Shown piece after piece: positions 18,626-27,180 of a DNA stretch of 64,000 bases. The position numbers and the translations under genes were made by a program. Under the pieces are notes generated by a model. The model did no database searches and was not told the origin of the DNA. It saw nothing but the letters and a program-made list of their open reading frames with translations. The stretch covers positions 136,697 to 200,696 of the forward strand of contig NZ_JAJONE010000004.1 of the NCBI RefSeq assembly GCF_024700075.1, read 5' to 3'. The DNA is from Hymenobacter sp. J193. GTDB lineage: Bacteria > Bacteroidota > Bacteroidia > Cytophagales > Hymenobacteraceae. Positions within the stretch are counted from its first letter, which is position 1; the number at the start of each line of letters is the position of its first letter.

Positions 18626-19393
18626 CTACGGTTGCTTCTTACCTTGGCTTAAAGAGTCTTTTTGTGCTCTTAGGGGGTACTCATATTTCACCATACTATC
18701 TGCTACAGCATTAGAGGAATGGGTACGAGCCTGTTGCCTGAGGTTAAGTACAGAACCATCCACTAACTGCACTTTGCTGGGCTCTTCCTTTTTCAAAAAC
18801 AGCCCTATACATACAAACAAAATTAGCGTGGACGTAAGAAGAAGAGCGGTTGAGAAGGAGTGCGCCGCATAATTTAAGAAGTTAGCTTTCTGATTATTAT
18901 TGCTCGAATTGCGCTTAACAGAATTGTAGTAGTCGACAATCAACTCACTCTTGTATTGATTGCCTGAGTCGACATTAGCAGGTATGGTCTCATCATTATA
19001 CTCCTTAAATATATTGTCGGGACTCGGCTGCATGTATTGCCATTGCAATACTTTATTCAGCATCGAAGCGTGATATATTGAATTAGTAAAGAGTATTATG
19101 GTAGCCACGAAAAGCGCCGTTATTAGGTACAGCAGTGGTCTGGGTAGCTGGCTAAGGCTATCGGCGATGAGTGGTGTGATAATGCCTACCAAGGATAAAA
19201 TCAGGCCTGCCTGTCCCAGCAACTGACCGGCTTTGCTCTCTAGCGTTTCCTTACGCTCGTCCTCCTTCTCAAACGTGTCCTTTATGAACTCTAGGTGCTG
19301 GTCCAAGGTAGTTGAGGTAGGCAACAAATTTGCCGTTAACGTTGGGGTGTTGGTGGGGGGAGAGGACTGGCTTATGGGGTAGAAAGAAGCCAT
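18626..19393 (-). CDS. Three-helix membrane protein of the graspetide locus
   Basis: A 255-residue protein with a Ser/Thr/Pro-rich N-terminus. A charged helix follows (LEFIKDTFEKEDERKETLESKAG) that runs into two adjacent membrane helices around residues 60-107. A cytosolic or periplasmic segment comes next, then a third helix around 178-200 (TALLLTSTLILFVCIGLFL) and a charged tail. The layout recalls SLATT-like small membrane proteins but I cannot assign a family. It is 76 bp downstream of the ATP-grasp ligase on the same strand and may share its operon, so roles in export, immunity or target-membrane action of the modified peptide are possible inferences. Confidence 0.75.
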   Translation of the reverse strand: MASFYPISQSSPPTNTPTLTANLLPTSTTLDQHLEFIKDTFEKEDERKETLESKAGQLLGQAGLILSLVGIITPLIADSLSQLPRPLLYLITALFVATIILFTNSIYHASMLNKVLQWQYMQPSPDNIFKEYNDETIPANVDSGNQYKSELIVDYYNSVKRNSSNNNQKANFLNYAAHSFSTALLLTSTLILFVCIGLFLKKEEPSKVQLVDGSVLNLRQQARTHSSNAVADSMVKYEYPLRAQKDSLSQGKKQP

Positions 19394-19469
19394 AGTAGTA
19401 AAACAAGCGCTTGAGCATAGGCAAGGGGGATAAAAACCAACTTTTCTACTAAGTTGAAAAGCGAAAGAT

Positions 19470-20387
19470 TCACGTAGTCAATTCACGAATCAGCGCACTT
19501 GAAATGGGCAGGCCACATTCCATTTCCATCCAAGCCCATTGACCGTTGGGGTTGATTTCCAGAAAATAATATTGGCCATCGGTCGCTTTTATTAGGTCTA
19601 TTGCTCCAAAGTTGAGGTTTAGTGCGCTAACCAATGAGCGGCAGCGGTCTGCCATGGATTCTGGCAATACATATGGCTGAAAGGCAAGCTTTTCCTTGCG
19701 CCAGTCGTGCTGTGTGGTTGCGTATGCCTGTGAATCAACTGAGGCAGCAAAAACGTGCTGGCCTACTACGGTTACACGTATTTCGTAGGCTTTGGGGATG
19801 TTACGCTGGAAGATACTGGGTGTAAGAAAGTACCGGTCTAACTGGGCAATATGTTCAGGTCTGACTTTATTCGTAAATACAACCTGCTTGTAGCTATCGA
19901 ATAGGATTTTATTATTGAAAATGGGCTTTATGATAATATCCCCGTCATGCTTATGATAAAAATCAACTATGGACTGCCGTTGATTCGTAGCAAGCGTTTC
20001 CGGAATAATGAAACCCAACTCCACGGCCTTCCTAAGGTTGACAAGCTTATTTTCCGCTTTGTAGATGTGCTCCGGTTGGCTAACCCATTTGCAGTCAATC
20101 AGGTGATAGAAGTTGTTTAGTAGTGCCAACAACTCACTGGCAATGTAATCCGCTACGTGCGCGTCCTCCAGTGTCACAATGGGCTTTTTGACCCGCCGAA
20201 ACCAGACCGCGGTAAATCGCTCGATGTTTCCGAGACTTAGCTGAAAACCTCCCGAGAAGCCTATCGAGTACGGGTATTCAGCCAAATCCTCACAGTTCAG
20301 CCGGAAGTAAGGTATAGAGGCCGCATTCAGTTGGTTGATGACAAAGTCAGCGGTAAAGTCTTCCTTATGAGTAATGATGAGTATCAT
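19470..20387 (-). CDS. ATP-grasp graspetide ligase, MvdC/MvdD-like
   Basis: A 305-residue ATP-grasp enzyme. The N-terminal part (ILIITHKEDFTADFVINQL...FRLNCEDL) matches the pre-ATP-grasp domain of microviridin-type ligases. The ATP-binding part contains GDIIIKPIFNNK, FQRNIPKAYEIRVTVVG and the C-terminal metal/ATP motif FLEINPNGQWAWMEMECGLPIS, with GQW highly typical of MvdC/D maturases. These ligases phosphorylate Asp/Glu side chains of a precursor peptide and join them to Thr/Ser (ester) or Lys (amide). The preceding small gene has exactly such Thr and Asp/Glu-rich cores and overlaps this start (TGATG), indicating translational coupling. An alternative TTG start one codon upstream is unlikely. 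One ligase and no second paralogue implies a single linkage type. Confidence 0.9.
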   Translation of the reverse strand: MILIITHKEDFTADFVINQLNAASIPYFRLNCEDLAEYPYSIGFSGGFQLSLGNIERFTAVWFRRVKKPIVTLEDAHVADYIASELLALLNNFYHLIDCKWVSQPEHIYKAENKLVNLRKAVELGFIIPETLATNQRQSIVDFYHKHDGDIIIKPIFNNKILFDSYKQVVFTNKVRPEHIAQLDRYFLTPSIFQRNIPKAYEIRVTVVGQHVFAASVDSQAYATTQHDWRKEKLAFQPYVLPESMADRCRSLVSALNLNFGAIDLIKATDGQYYFLEINPNGQWAWMEMECGLPISSALIRELTT

Positions 20388-20737
20388 CAATCAGTATCGG
20401 AGCTTTCGTGGGTCAGGGTCAGCGTCATGGTTGCTAGCCGAGCAAGCAGGGCGTGGTAACCCGGGTCGCTATCGGATACCTCATTGTGCGTGCGTGTTTC
20501 GGTAGCAGTGTCCAAATAGCGACGGCAATTGTCAAGCTGAGGGTTACGGTCAGTATCCGAATCTTCGTGCATCGTCTTGGTGAAGGTTTCCGTTGCCAAG
20601 CGACTTAGGGTAATTGCCGGTTCGCTGGTTCCCTTCAGAACAGTAAGATTCAGGGTTTCAGAGTAAGACAATGATGCTGCGAAATCATCATCGCTCAACA
20701 ACGGCTGTTCGGCGTATTCAAGAATAAGAGGAAGCAT
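20387..20737 (-). CDS. Graspetide (omega-ester RiPP) precursor with three core repeats
   Basis: A 116-residue peptide with an acidic leader (residues 1-45, including LLSDDDFAASLSYSE) and three repeats at 48-63, 76-91 and 102-116 with the pattern TxTxTxT-x(1-2)-E-x-S-D-x-D: ATETFTKTMHEDSDTD, DTATETRTHNEVSDSD, ATMTLTLTHESSDTD. Alternating Thr donors followed by Glu/Asp acceptors is the composition expected of multi-core graspetides. The repeats are separated by ~12-residue spacers (RNPQLDNCRRYL, PGYHALLARL), which may be cleavage or recognition segments. The stop overlaps the ATP-grasp start. I could not match the core to a described graspetide group from memory, so novelty is possible but unverified. 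Function of the product is unknown; many graspetides inhibit serine proteases. Confidence 0.85.
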   Translation of the reverse strand: MLPLILEYAEQPLLSDDDFAASLSYSETLNLTVLKGTSEPAITLSRLATETFTKTMHEDSDTDRNPQLDNCRRYLDTATETRTHNEVSDSDPGYHALLARLATMTLTLTHESSDTD

Positions 20738-20843
20738 CTAGGTGTGTAGAGGGGTTGCAAATGGAGCTTTGAAGCTTATCACTACGTCATTGCTTACAAA
20801 GCGGAACCGCGATAAGTTACAATCGCAAGTTCAATAGACAGCA

Positions 20844-21845
20844 TTAGGCCTCAGCGGCTTGCTCTAGGTACAGCTGCTTGTCTTTCCTTCTAGTATGTAC
20901 CCAAGGGATTGGGGATAGGTGATAGGCTTCAGGGAGTATTCCGGCCTCGGCAATAAATTTAGTATACTCGATGTCCGATGTGATTATTGGGAAAGAGAAC
21001 CCGGGGGCCTGCGCCATCAGAGCCAGCGAAAAAGATGAATAACCAAGCTCTTTGGGCGTCGACTTATTGCCGTGTAAGGACAAATATGCACTCGCCTCCT
21101 CACCATCGTAAAGCTTGAACTTAGCGTCGTGCATCAGGGCCAAGATGCACACAAAAACTGCTTCAAACTTTTTCCGGAACGGTTTGCTCTGAAATCCGGA
21201 CAGGCCCAAGTCTTTGGATACCCTATTCAGAGCCTTGTCGAACTCATGTTGTAACCCAGCGTAACTAATTGCTCCAATTCCAAGGACCGTTCCGCGGATA
21301 AACTTCAATATGTCATCAACCAGATGAATCTCGTGAGGCTTCAGAGTTGGATTAAGGTGATAGAATCCGGCCTCCTTAGTGAAGGACCTTTTCAAAAGCT
21401 GATGAATATCTCTTTTATTTAGATTGTAATATTTGATTAAAATATCATCTGTCAAGTCATCTAAACTATCCAAGACGAAAAGGTGGAAATCAGCTTTTGA
21501 AATTTTCGGCAGGCTGATGTATCCGAGTATCTGGTCAGTATAGTAGCTGTCTGGCATTCTGGGCTCGCGGGTAATAACATTCGATTCGGCCAGTTTCTTC
21601 ACCCCTTCCGAAGCCATCTTCATTTTGGCGTATTTCGCATTAATGGCTTTATGGCAGATGCCACGCTCTCTTTGGGGGTGCGCAACAAAGTCTGCTACCT
21701 CCCTCAAAAATGATTCCTCGCGCAGGAATTCTCGCACATCGATGAGCAGCATTTTAATGTCGTACTCATCAAATTGGTCATCAGCAATTCTTTGAATACT
21801 TCGGTTCAGAGAAGCAACCAGCTTTGAGTTGTGAGCCTTTATCAT
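20844..21845 (-). CDS. Hypothetical protein, 333 aa
   Basis: Not recognised. A soluble, helical protein with a charged N-terminus (SLNRSIQRIADDQFDEYDIKMLLIDVREFLREE) and a central FHLFVLDSLDDLTDDILIKYYNLNKRDIHQLLKRSF stretch. The C-terminal half contains LHGNKSTPKELGYSSFSLALMAQAPGFSFPIITSDIEYTKFIAEAGILPE, where TSDIEYTKF faintly recalls PIN-type toxin or nuclease edges; this is not enough for a call. It lies 27 bp downstream of the recombinase on the same strand, so the two are probably co-transcribed and may move together. Confidence 0.7.
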   Translation of the reverse strand: MIKAHNSKLVASLNRSIQRIADDQFDEYDIKMLLIDVREFLREESFLREVADFVAHPQRERGICHKAINAKYAKMKMASEGVKKLAESNVITREPRMPDSYYTDQILGYISLPKISKADFHLFVLDSLDDLTDDILIKYYNLNKRDIHQLLKRSFTKEAGFYHLNPTLKPHEIHLVDDILKFIRGTVLGIGAISYAGLQHEFDKALNRVSKDLGLSGFQSKPFRKKFEAVFVCILALMHDAKFKLYDGEEASAYLSLHGNKSTPKELGYSSFSLALMAQAPGFSFPIITSDIEYTKFIAEAGILPEAYHLSPIPWVHTRRKDKQLYLEQAAEA

Positions 21846-21872
21846 GGTGCAGTATAAGGAACAGAAGCAACC

Positions 21873-22832
21873 TTACAGGCCTAACTCTTTGGCGGCATTA
21901 TGCTGCTGTACATTGTCTAGTCGCGTATAGCGCCGAATCATCGCACTGGTTTTGTGCTTGGTTTGGTTCATAATTTTGCTATCGTCCGCTCCGTTGAGCT
22001 TCGCCACCGTGACAAAGGAAGCCCGCAACGAATGGGCTGTGTAGCCGGGTCCCAAGTAACGCTGCACTAGGGTGTTAATGGTCTGGTCTGAGAGCCGATT
22101 AGCAGTAATTCGGTTGCCCTTGCGAAGCATGACAAACACCGGCCCATCGCTGCGTTCCAGTTGCTCCAGCCATGCCTTGAGGGAACGGATGGGGCACACC
22201 GCCGGCTCAGGGGAGTAGAAAATTGCCTTCTCCTCATAGTCACCCAGTTGATTGGTTTTGCTCTTGCCTAGTGACACGACCAAGCACTCCTCAGTAAAGC
22301 GTAAGTCCTGCAGGTTGAGGGCGGTCAGCTCGGAGCGGCGAAACGCCCCCGTGAAACCGAGTAACAGAATGGCCCGGTCCCGCAGACCGGTCACCGTTTC
22401 CACGTCCAGGCTGCGCACGAGCTGCTTGAGTTGCACAAGTGAAAATGCCGGCGCCTGCTTTTGCCGAACGCCATGTAACCGGCGCACTCCATCCATGAAA
22501 ATCTTGAACTGCTTGTCGTCCGTTGGCGAGTCCACACCACGAACCGCATGCGCCTTGCTGATGGCCGCGCAGTGCTGCTCCAAGGTGCCGACCTTTTTGC
22601 CGGCTTCGGCCAGATGGGTACAAAAACCAACCAGCGCATCAACGGGCGCCGGCAGCGCCGAGAAGCCGTGCTCGGTGCACCAGGCGCTGAAGCGCTTCAG
22701 GTGCGCGGCATACGCACGGGCCGTATTGGGTGCGCCGGTCAGCCCGGCCTCGACATAGCGGGCGGCCGCGCCCGTGTGGTGCGCCAGCCCGTGGCCCACG
22801 GGATTCACGGTCAGTGCGGCGGAGTTTTCCAT
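21873..22832 (-). CDS. Tyrosine recombinase / integrase
   Basis: Phage-integrase-family recombinase with an N-terminal SAM-like DNA-binding domain (NTARAYAAHLKRFSAWCTEHGF) and a C-terminal catalytic domain. Visible catalytic positions are Arg in TGAFRRSELTAL, a Lys region SLGKSKTNQ, HSLRASFVT (HxxR) and the final IRRYTR with the nucleophilic Tyr; the HKTSAMIRRY box gives the second His. The start chosen is ATG 22830-22832 (MENSAALTV, 319 residues). A longer start at 22880 would run into AGGT-containing repeats that look like recombination sites. Likely roles are plasmid dimer resolution or integration of this accessory segment. Two inverted-repeat sites lie just upstream. Confidence 0.92.
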   Translation of the reverse strand: MENSAALTVNPVGHGLAHHTGAAARYVEAGLTGAPNTARAYAAHLKRFSAWCTEHGFSALPAPVDALVGFCTHLAEAGKKVGTLEQHCAAISKAHAVRGVDSPTDDKQFKIFMDGVRRLHGVRQKQAPAFSLVQLKQLVRSLDVETVTGLRDRAILLLGFTGAFRRSELTALNLQDLRFTEECLVVSLGKSKTNQLGDYEEKAIFYSPEPAVCPIRSLKAWLEQLERSDGPVFVMLRKGNRITANRLSDQTINTLVQRYLGPGYTAHSLRASFVTVAKLNGADDSKIMNQTKHKTSAMIRRYTRLDNVQQHNAAKELGL

Positions 22833-22890
22833 GCAGCCTATATATAAGGTATCGTCACCTGGTTTGGGATATGCCGGCAAGATAGCAGAT

Positions 22891-22989
22891 AGGTAGTGAT
22901 AAGACTTACTAATCGATACCTATTCCTGAAAAGAAAGGTCGCTGTCATCAACGGCCTTCTAGGTATGATAACTAAGACTTATCATACCT
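22891..22989. other. Two recombination-site-like inverted repeats upstream of the recombinase
   Basis: At 22961-22989 perfect 11-bp arms AGGTATGATAA and TTATCATACCT flank a 7-bp spacer CTAAGAC. At 22891-22921 a degenerate version has 12-bp arms (AGGTAGTGATAA / TAATCGATACCT, 9 of 12 pairing) around the spacer GACTTAC. Arms of 11-13 bp around 6-8 bp are the normal core geometry for tyrosine recombinases. The perfect copy could instead be a terminator, though it lacks a T-tract. Confidence 0.55.
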
Positions 22990-22999
22990 TATTTAGTGT

Positions 23000-23680
23000 C
23001 TAAGCCGGTCGGTCTGCCTCACCCAAATTGGTTTTCAGTTTTCGCAGGTCTGCTTTGATGCGCGGGCCGATGCTTTTGCCGTGACAATTTTTGTAACGGT
23101 CGGGTCCCTGGCAAAGGCATCGCTTCTTAGGCATACCGCCCATGTAAATGAATCCCTGCAAGGCGTTTTTCAACGCATCGTAATAGTGGTGAAGCTCTAG
23201 GGCAGCGTCGGGTAGCCGCATGTGCATATCATCTCCCCGGGTACCGTAAGCGTGTATCTTGGAAAGCGTTTCGCATACTCGGATAAAATCGTCCACTACA
23301 GGGTTACCAGTGATATTGATTCGCACGTTGTCTGTGTCTTGGCCGGTGTACACAAACCCTTCATTGTCCGAAACGAAAAGCGTGTGTTCGGCCTGCCCTT
23401 CCGTTGGGGTGATGTCTACGAACTCTTCCTGCTCATCTTCCCAGACCGCATGCCTTTCTGCTTCGCATAGGATAGTTGTTTTGTGGATAGCCCAACCGTA
23501 ATGAATTCGCCCGCCATCCCGCTTCACCTTTTCCTCAACATTGGGAAAGCAGTTTAGATGCTTAGCATAAGGTTCCGGCCGGATAAGTACCAACTCGGGT
23601 TCAAACTCAACCTTCAACTTATCAAGTAGCTTGGTAACGAAAGCATCATCCTTGTCTGGAGGGGTAGTAGCGTGTAGCAT
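23000..23680 (-). CDS. Hypothetical protein with C-terminal SEC-C-like zinc motif
   Basis: A 226-residue protein whose C-terminal segment KKRCLCQGPDRYKNCHGKS matches the CxCxxxxxxxxCH pattern of SEC-C zinc-binding motifs, in a slightly atypical form (CLCQGPDR instead of CPCGSGKK). The N-terminal part shows no known domain: it includes RDGGRIHYGWAIHKTTILCEAERHAVWEDEQEEFVDITP, which reads like a beta-rich recognition domain. It has its own promoter region on the far side of the recombination-site-like repeats. SEC-C motifs occur on many unrelated proteins, so the function remains open. Confidence 0.75.
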   Translation of the reverse strand: MLHATTPPDKDDAFVTKLLDKLKVEFEPELVLIRPEPYAKHLNCFPNVEEKVKRDGGRIHYGWAIHKTTILCEAERHAVWEDEQEEFVDITPTEGQAEHTLFVSDNEGFVYTGQDTDNVRINITGNPVVDDFIRVCETLSKIHAYGTRGDDMHMRLPDAALELHHYYDALKNALQGFIYMGGMPKKRCLCQGPDRYKNCHGKSIGPRIKADLRKLKTNLGEADRPA

Positions 23681-23834
23681 GAGCGCAAGTAAAGGGTAAT
23701 AGGGGGTGGAATTAGCCTACCAAAATACGTGGCCAGCTACTGACCATTTTATTGGGCGGCATTGATTAGTGTAAAAGCATCTAGTTAGTACTTTTACCGA
23801 CCGCCCTTCCGCTTATTCTACTAGCAAAGTCTAT

Positions 23835-24760
23835 ATGGCAAAACTTTACATTCTTCAATTTCTACTTCTGATTGTCAGCATTCCTACGCTCGCCCAGCGG
23901 CCCAAGCCCGCCGCGGTTACCCTGCCCCCGGCCGATACCGTCTACTTTGACCGCGACTGGGAGCGCACCGAAACACTGGAGGAAGTCAGCTACGCCCGCG
24001 TTGCCCGCCACGATGCCGCCGGCAAAACCATGGGCACGGTGCGGGACTACTTTTATCCGTCCTGGAAAAAGCAGTGGGAAGGCAAGATGGCCAGCGAAGC
24101 CCCCGACAAGCCCACGGGACTGTGTTGCGGCTGGCACGAAAACGGCCAGGTGAGCTTCAAGGGCACCTACGTCAACGGCGTGCAGCAAGCCGACTTTCGC
24201 AGCTGGCGCGACGATGGCCGGGAAATCAAGTGCAAGTCTCTCATGCAGGAGGCGCTGCCGCTGAGCACCGCCTCGATTCACTGCAGCAACTGCATGCACA
24301 TCAGCCGCAAAGTCTTCACCGTGGACATTCCCGAAGGCACGGTGGGCATCGTCTACAAGCTGGATGTGCGCGACGAAGGCCAGCCCCCGGTGTCGTGGTC
24401 CACGGCTCTGGCCCTGGCCGGCGTAGTCGGTACGGGCGGCATGTCCGCGCCCGCCCTGCTGACTACGGCGGCTACGGCCCTCACAAAGCAGGGCAACAAT
24501 GCGCCGCCCACCGTGAGCACCAAATGCCACTGGTACATCACGCCCGACGAAGCCTCAGCGCAGCAGTTTCTGGACACCAAAGGCTACATCAAGGACGTGA
24601 AGAGCTGCCTGCGCGTGGCGTCCAACACCCCCAGGAAACCCGGCCCATCAGCCTGCCGCCCGGCATCCGCCGGCTCTACGTGTGCGTGAACAACGACAAC
24701 TACACCACCGACGCCACGGCAACGCTGAGCGTGACGGCGCTGGTGCAGACCTGCAAGTAG
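23835..24760 (+). CDS. Secreted MORN/YwqK-like repeat protein, frameshifted near the 3' end
   Basis: It starts with a signal peptide (AKLYILQFLLLIVSIPTLAQ). The middle holds a toxin-antitoxin YwqK/MORN-type repeat (GWHENGQVSFKGTYVNGVQQ, then WRDDGREI) and a Cys-containing segment SIHCSNCMHISRKVF. The frame breaks at a C5 run at 24628-24632; adding one C joins it to the downstream frame, which continues QETRPISLPPGIRRLYVCVNN and ends TALVQTCK. The apparent early stop at 24689 is thus probably an artefact. Proteins of this kind are common in Bacteroidota and are cell-surface or periplasmic; function here is unknown. It converges with the multicopper oxidase gene. Confidence 0.75.
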
Positions 24761-24775
24761 GGAGCCGGCTGCCCG

Positions 24776-27174
24776 TTAATAGTGGAGGGTCAGGCCAGCT
24801 CCCCACTTGTAGTCGCTGTCGTAGTTGGTGCTCAGCGACACGTACTTGCTGACCATGTAGCGGAAGGCGACGTTGTACTCCCGGTCCGTGTTCACCAGCA
24901 AATCGGCAAAGAAGTTGTTGCTCAGGGGCAGGTCGGTGCGCTCCAGCTGCAGGCGCACCTTGCCGTTGCTGTCCAGGCGCAGCTCCGAGCGCACCAGCAG
25001 CGGCAGCAGGTAGTACAGGCCCACGTCGAAGACGCGCCGGTTGTTTTTGGTGTTCCGCTCCCCTTCCGCCAGCAGCGTGCGGTTGTTGCGGTAATCGAAG
25101 CCGACGAAGGCGGCGAGAAACTGCCGGTTGTCGAGGTAGCGCAGCAGGTGGGTTTCGGTCTCGAAGTTGCCCTGGTAGTTCGCCCGGCCCTCGAATTCCA
25201 GCGCGTTGCGGTTATTGGAAAGGGTGGTCTCTAGAAAAGCGCCCTGCGAGTGCGCCATCAGGTCGGCCCAGAGGTAGGGCCGGTTGTCTTCCTTTTTCAG
25301 CTCCTTGTAGTCGGTGCGGGCGTACTGGTTCTGCGGGGTGCCTTCGTAGCTCACGATGCGGGCCATGCCGGCCATCATGTGGTAGAGGATGTGGCAGTGG
25401 AAAAACCAGTCCTGCTCCTCGTTGGCGTCGAACTCGATGGTGACCTTGCCCATGGACTGAATGTCGAAGGTGTGCTTCATCGGCGAGTAGGCGCCCTGGG
25501 CGTTGACGAGCCGGAAAAAGTGCCCGTGCAGGTGCAGGGGGTGGCGCATCATGGTGGTGTTGGTGAACGTCATGCGCACGTTCTCGCCCTTGCGGATGGG
25601 AATTTTGTCGGCCTCGGACAGGGTCTTGTTGTCGAACGACCACACGTAGCGCAGCATGTTGCCGGTCAGGGTCAGGTTGATTTCCCGCCACTGCTTGGTC
25701 GAGTCCAGCGTGGTGGGGTTAAGGGCCCGCAGCTGATTGTAGTTGAAGTCGCCGGCGCTGCCCCCATGCCACTCATTCCGGCCATGCCGCCCATGTCCAT
25801 GCCCGCCATGCTGCCCGTGTCCTGCATGCTGCCCATGCTCTTGCCGGCTTTTTCCTGGGCATTTTCGGGTCGGTTCTGCGGCGAGGGCGCCGTGGTGGCG
25901 GGCGGCGCCCCGTGCTGCATGTCCATCCCCGGCATCGGCGAGCCACTAGCTGGCTTCTGGCCTGACATGTCCATGCCTTTCATTTCCCCACTGCCCTGCT
26001 GCTTGGTCATGCCGGCGCCGCCCATATTCATGCCGCTCATGCCCTCCATGCTGTTCATTTCGCGCATCATCTGGAAGTAGTTGATGCGGGGCAGGTCCGG
26101 CGCTTTCATCGGCTCGCCCGCCCCGATGTAGGTAGAGGTGTAGCCCGTGATGTCGTTGGCCGTGGCCCGAAACTCGGCCGCGCCCATGGCGGGCACGGTC
26201 ACCAGCAGGTCGTAGGTTTCGGCCGTGGCAATTTCGAGCTTGGTGACCGGGAAGGGCTCCACGTTGATGCCGTCGGCGGCAATCACCTGCATGGGGCCGC
26301 CGGCGTACTGCAGGAAAAAGTACGAGGAGGCGCTGCCGTTGATGACGCGCAGGCGCACCACCTCCCCGGGCTTGGCGTCCTTGAAATAGCCTTTTTCCTG
26401 CCCGTTGGTCAAAAACTTGTTGTAGTAGATGTCGGTCAGGTCCATGGCCGGCATGCGGCACTCCTGCTTGAGCTTGTCTTTGAAGTAGCCGGCGGCCAGG
26501 GCCTCGCCGTAGCTCTGGGTGGCGCCTTTCTGCACGGCAAACCACTCGCCGGTGCGCTTGAGGTAGCGCAGCACTTCCTTGGATTTGTGGTCGGTCCAGT
26601 CGGAGAGCACCAGCACGTACTCCTTCATCTCGTAGGGAATCCGCTTGGGGTGGATAACGATGGAGCCGTACACGCCGTCCTGCTCCTGCAGCATGGTGTG
26701 GGAGTGGTACCAGTAGGTGCCGCTCTGTATCAGGGGGAACGTAAACGTGTGCGTGCCGCCCGGCTCCACGGGGGCTGTGTTGAGGTAGGGCACGCCGTCC
26801 TGCGCGTTGGGCAGCAGGATGCCGTGCCAGTGGATGGAGGTTTCCATGTGCATCTGGTTGTGCACCCGAATCACGGCCGTGTCGCCCTCGTTGAAGGTGA
26901 GCGTGGGGGCCGGAATCTGGCCGTTGATGCCGATGGCCCGGCGGGTGCGGCCGGTGAAGTTGACCAGGCGCTCGTCGACGTACAGGTCGTATTCCACCCG
27001 TTTGCCCACGTAGCTGGTGCGGGGCGTCACGACTTTGCCCTGCAGCTCGGCGGCCGGGGGCGCGGACTGGGTCAGGTGGGGCTCGGTGCCCTTGGCCATG
27101 CGCATGCCCGGCATATTTTGGGCCCAGGCGGGCAAGGTGGCCAGCAGCGCAGCTAGCAGAAAGAGTACTCGCAT
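24776..27174 (-). CDS. Multicopper oxidase (CopA/PcoA-like) with fused C-terminal barrel-like domain, frameshifted
   Basis: About 800 residues after repairing one base at the C5 run 25761-25765. A signal peptide (RVLFLLAALLATLPAWAQ) leads to three cupredoxin domains with all copper-site motifs: HWHGILLP, YWYHSHTMLQEQDG, HPLHLHGHFF and WFFHCHILYHMMAGM. Between domains 2 and 3 lies a Met-rich linker of roughly 100 residues with many MxGM/MPGM motifs, typical of periplasmic Cu(I) oxidases. After the last copper site about 170 extra residues look like outer-membrane beta strands (FETETHLLRYLDNRQFLAAFVGFDYR ... GAGLTLHY), similar in style to CopB/PcoB. It starts 7 bp after the DUF2231 gene ends, so the two form an operon. 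Likely role: oxidising and sequestering periplasmic copper. Confidence 0.9.
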
Positions 27175-27180
27175 CGTCAC

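Noticed and set aside
25212..25691. Separate gene inside the multicopper oxidase region
   Set aside because: It is the out-of-frame shadow created by the C5 frameshift; the true frame carries the HCHxxxH copper site.
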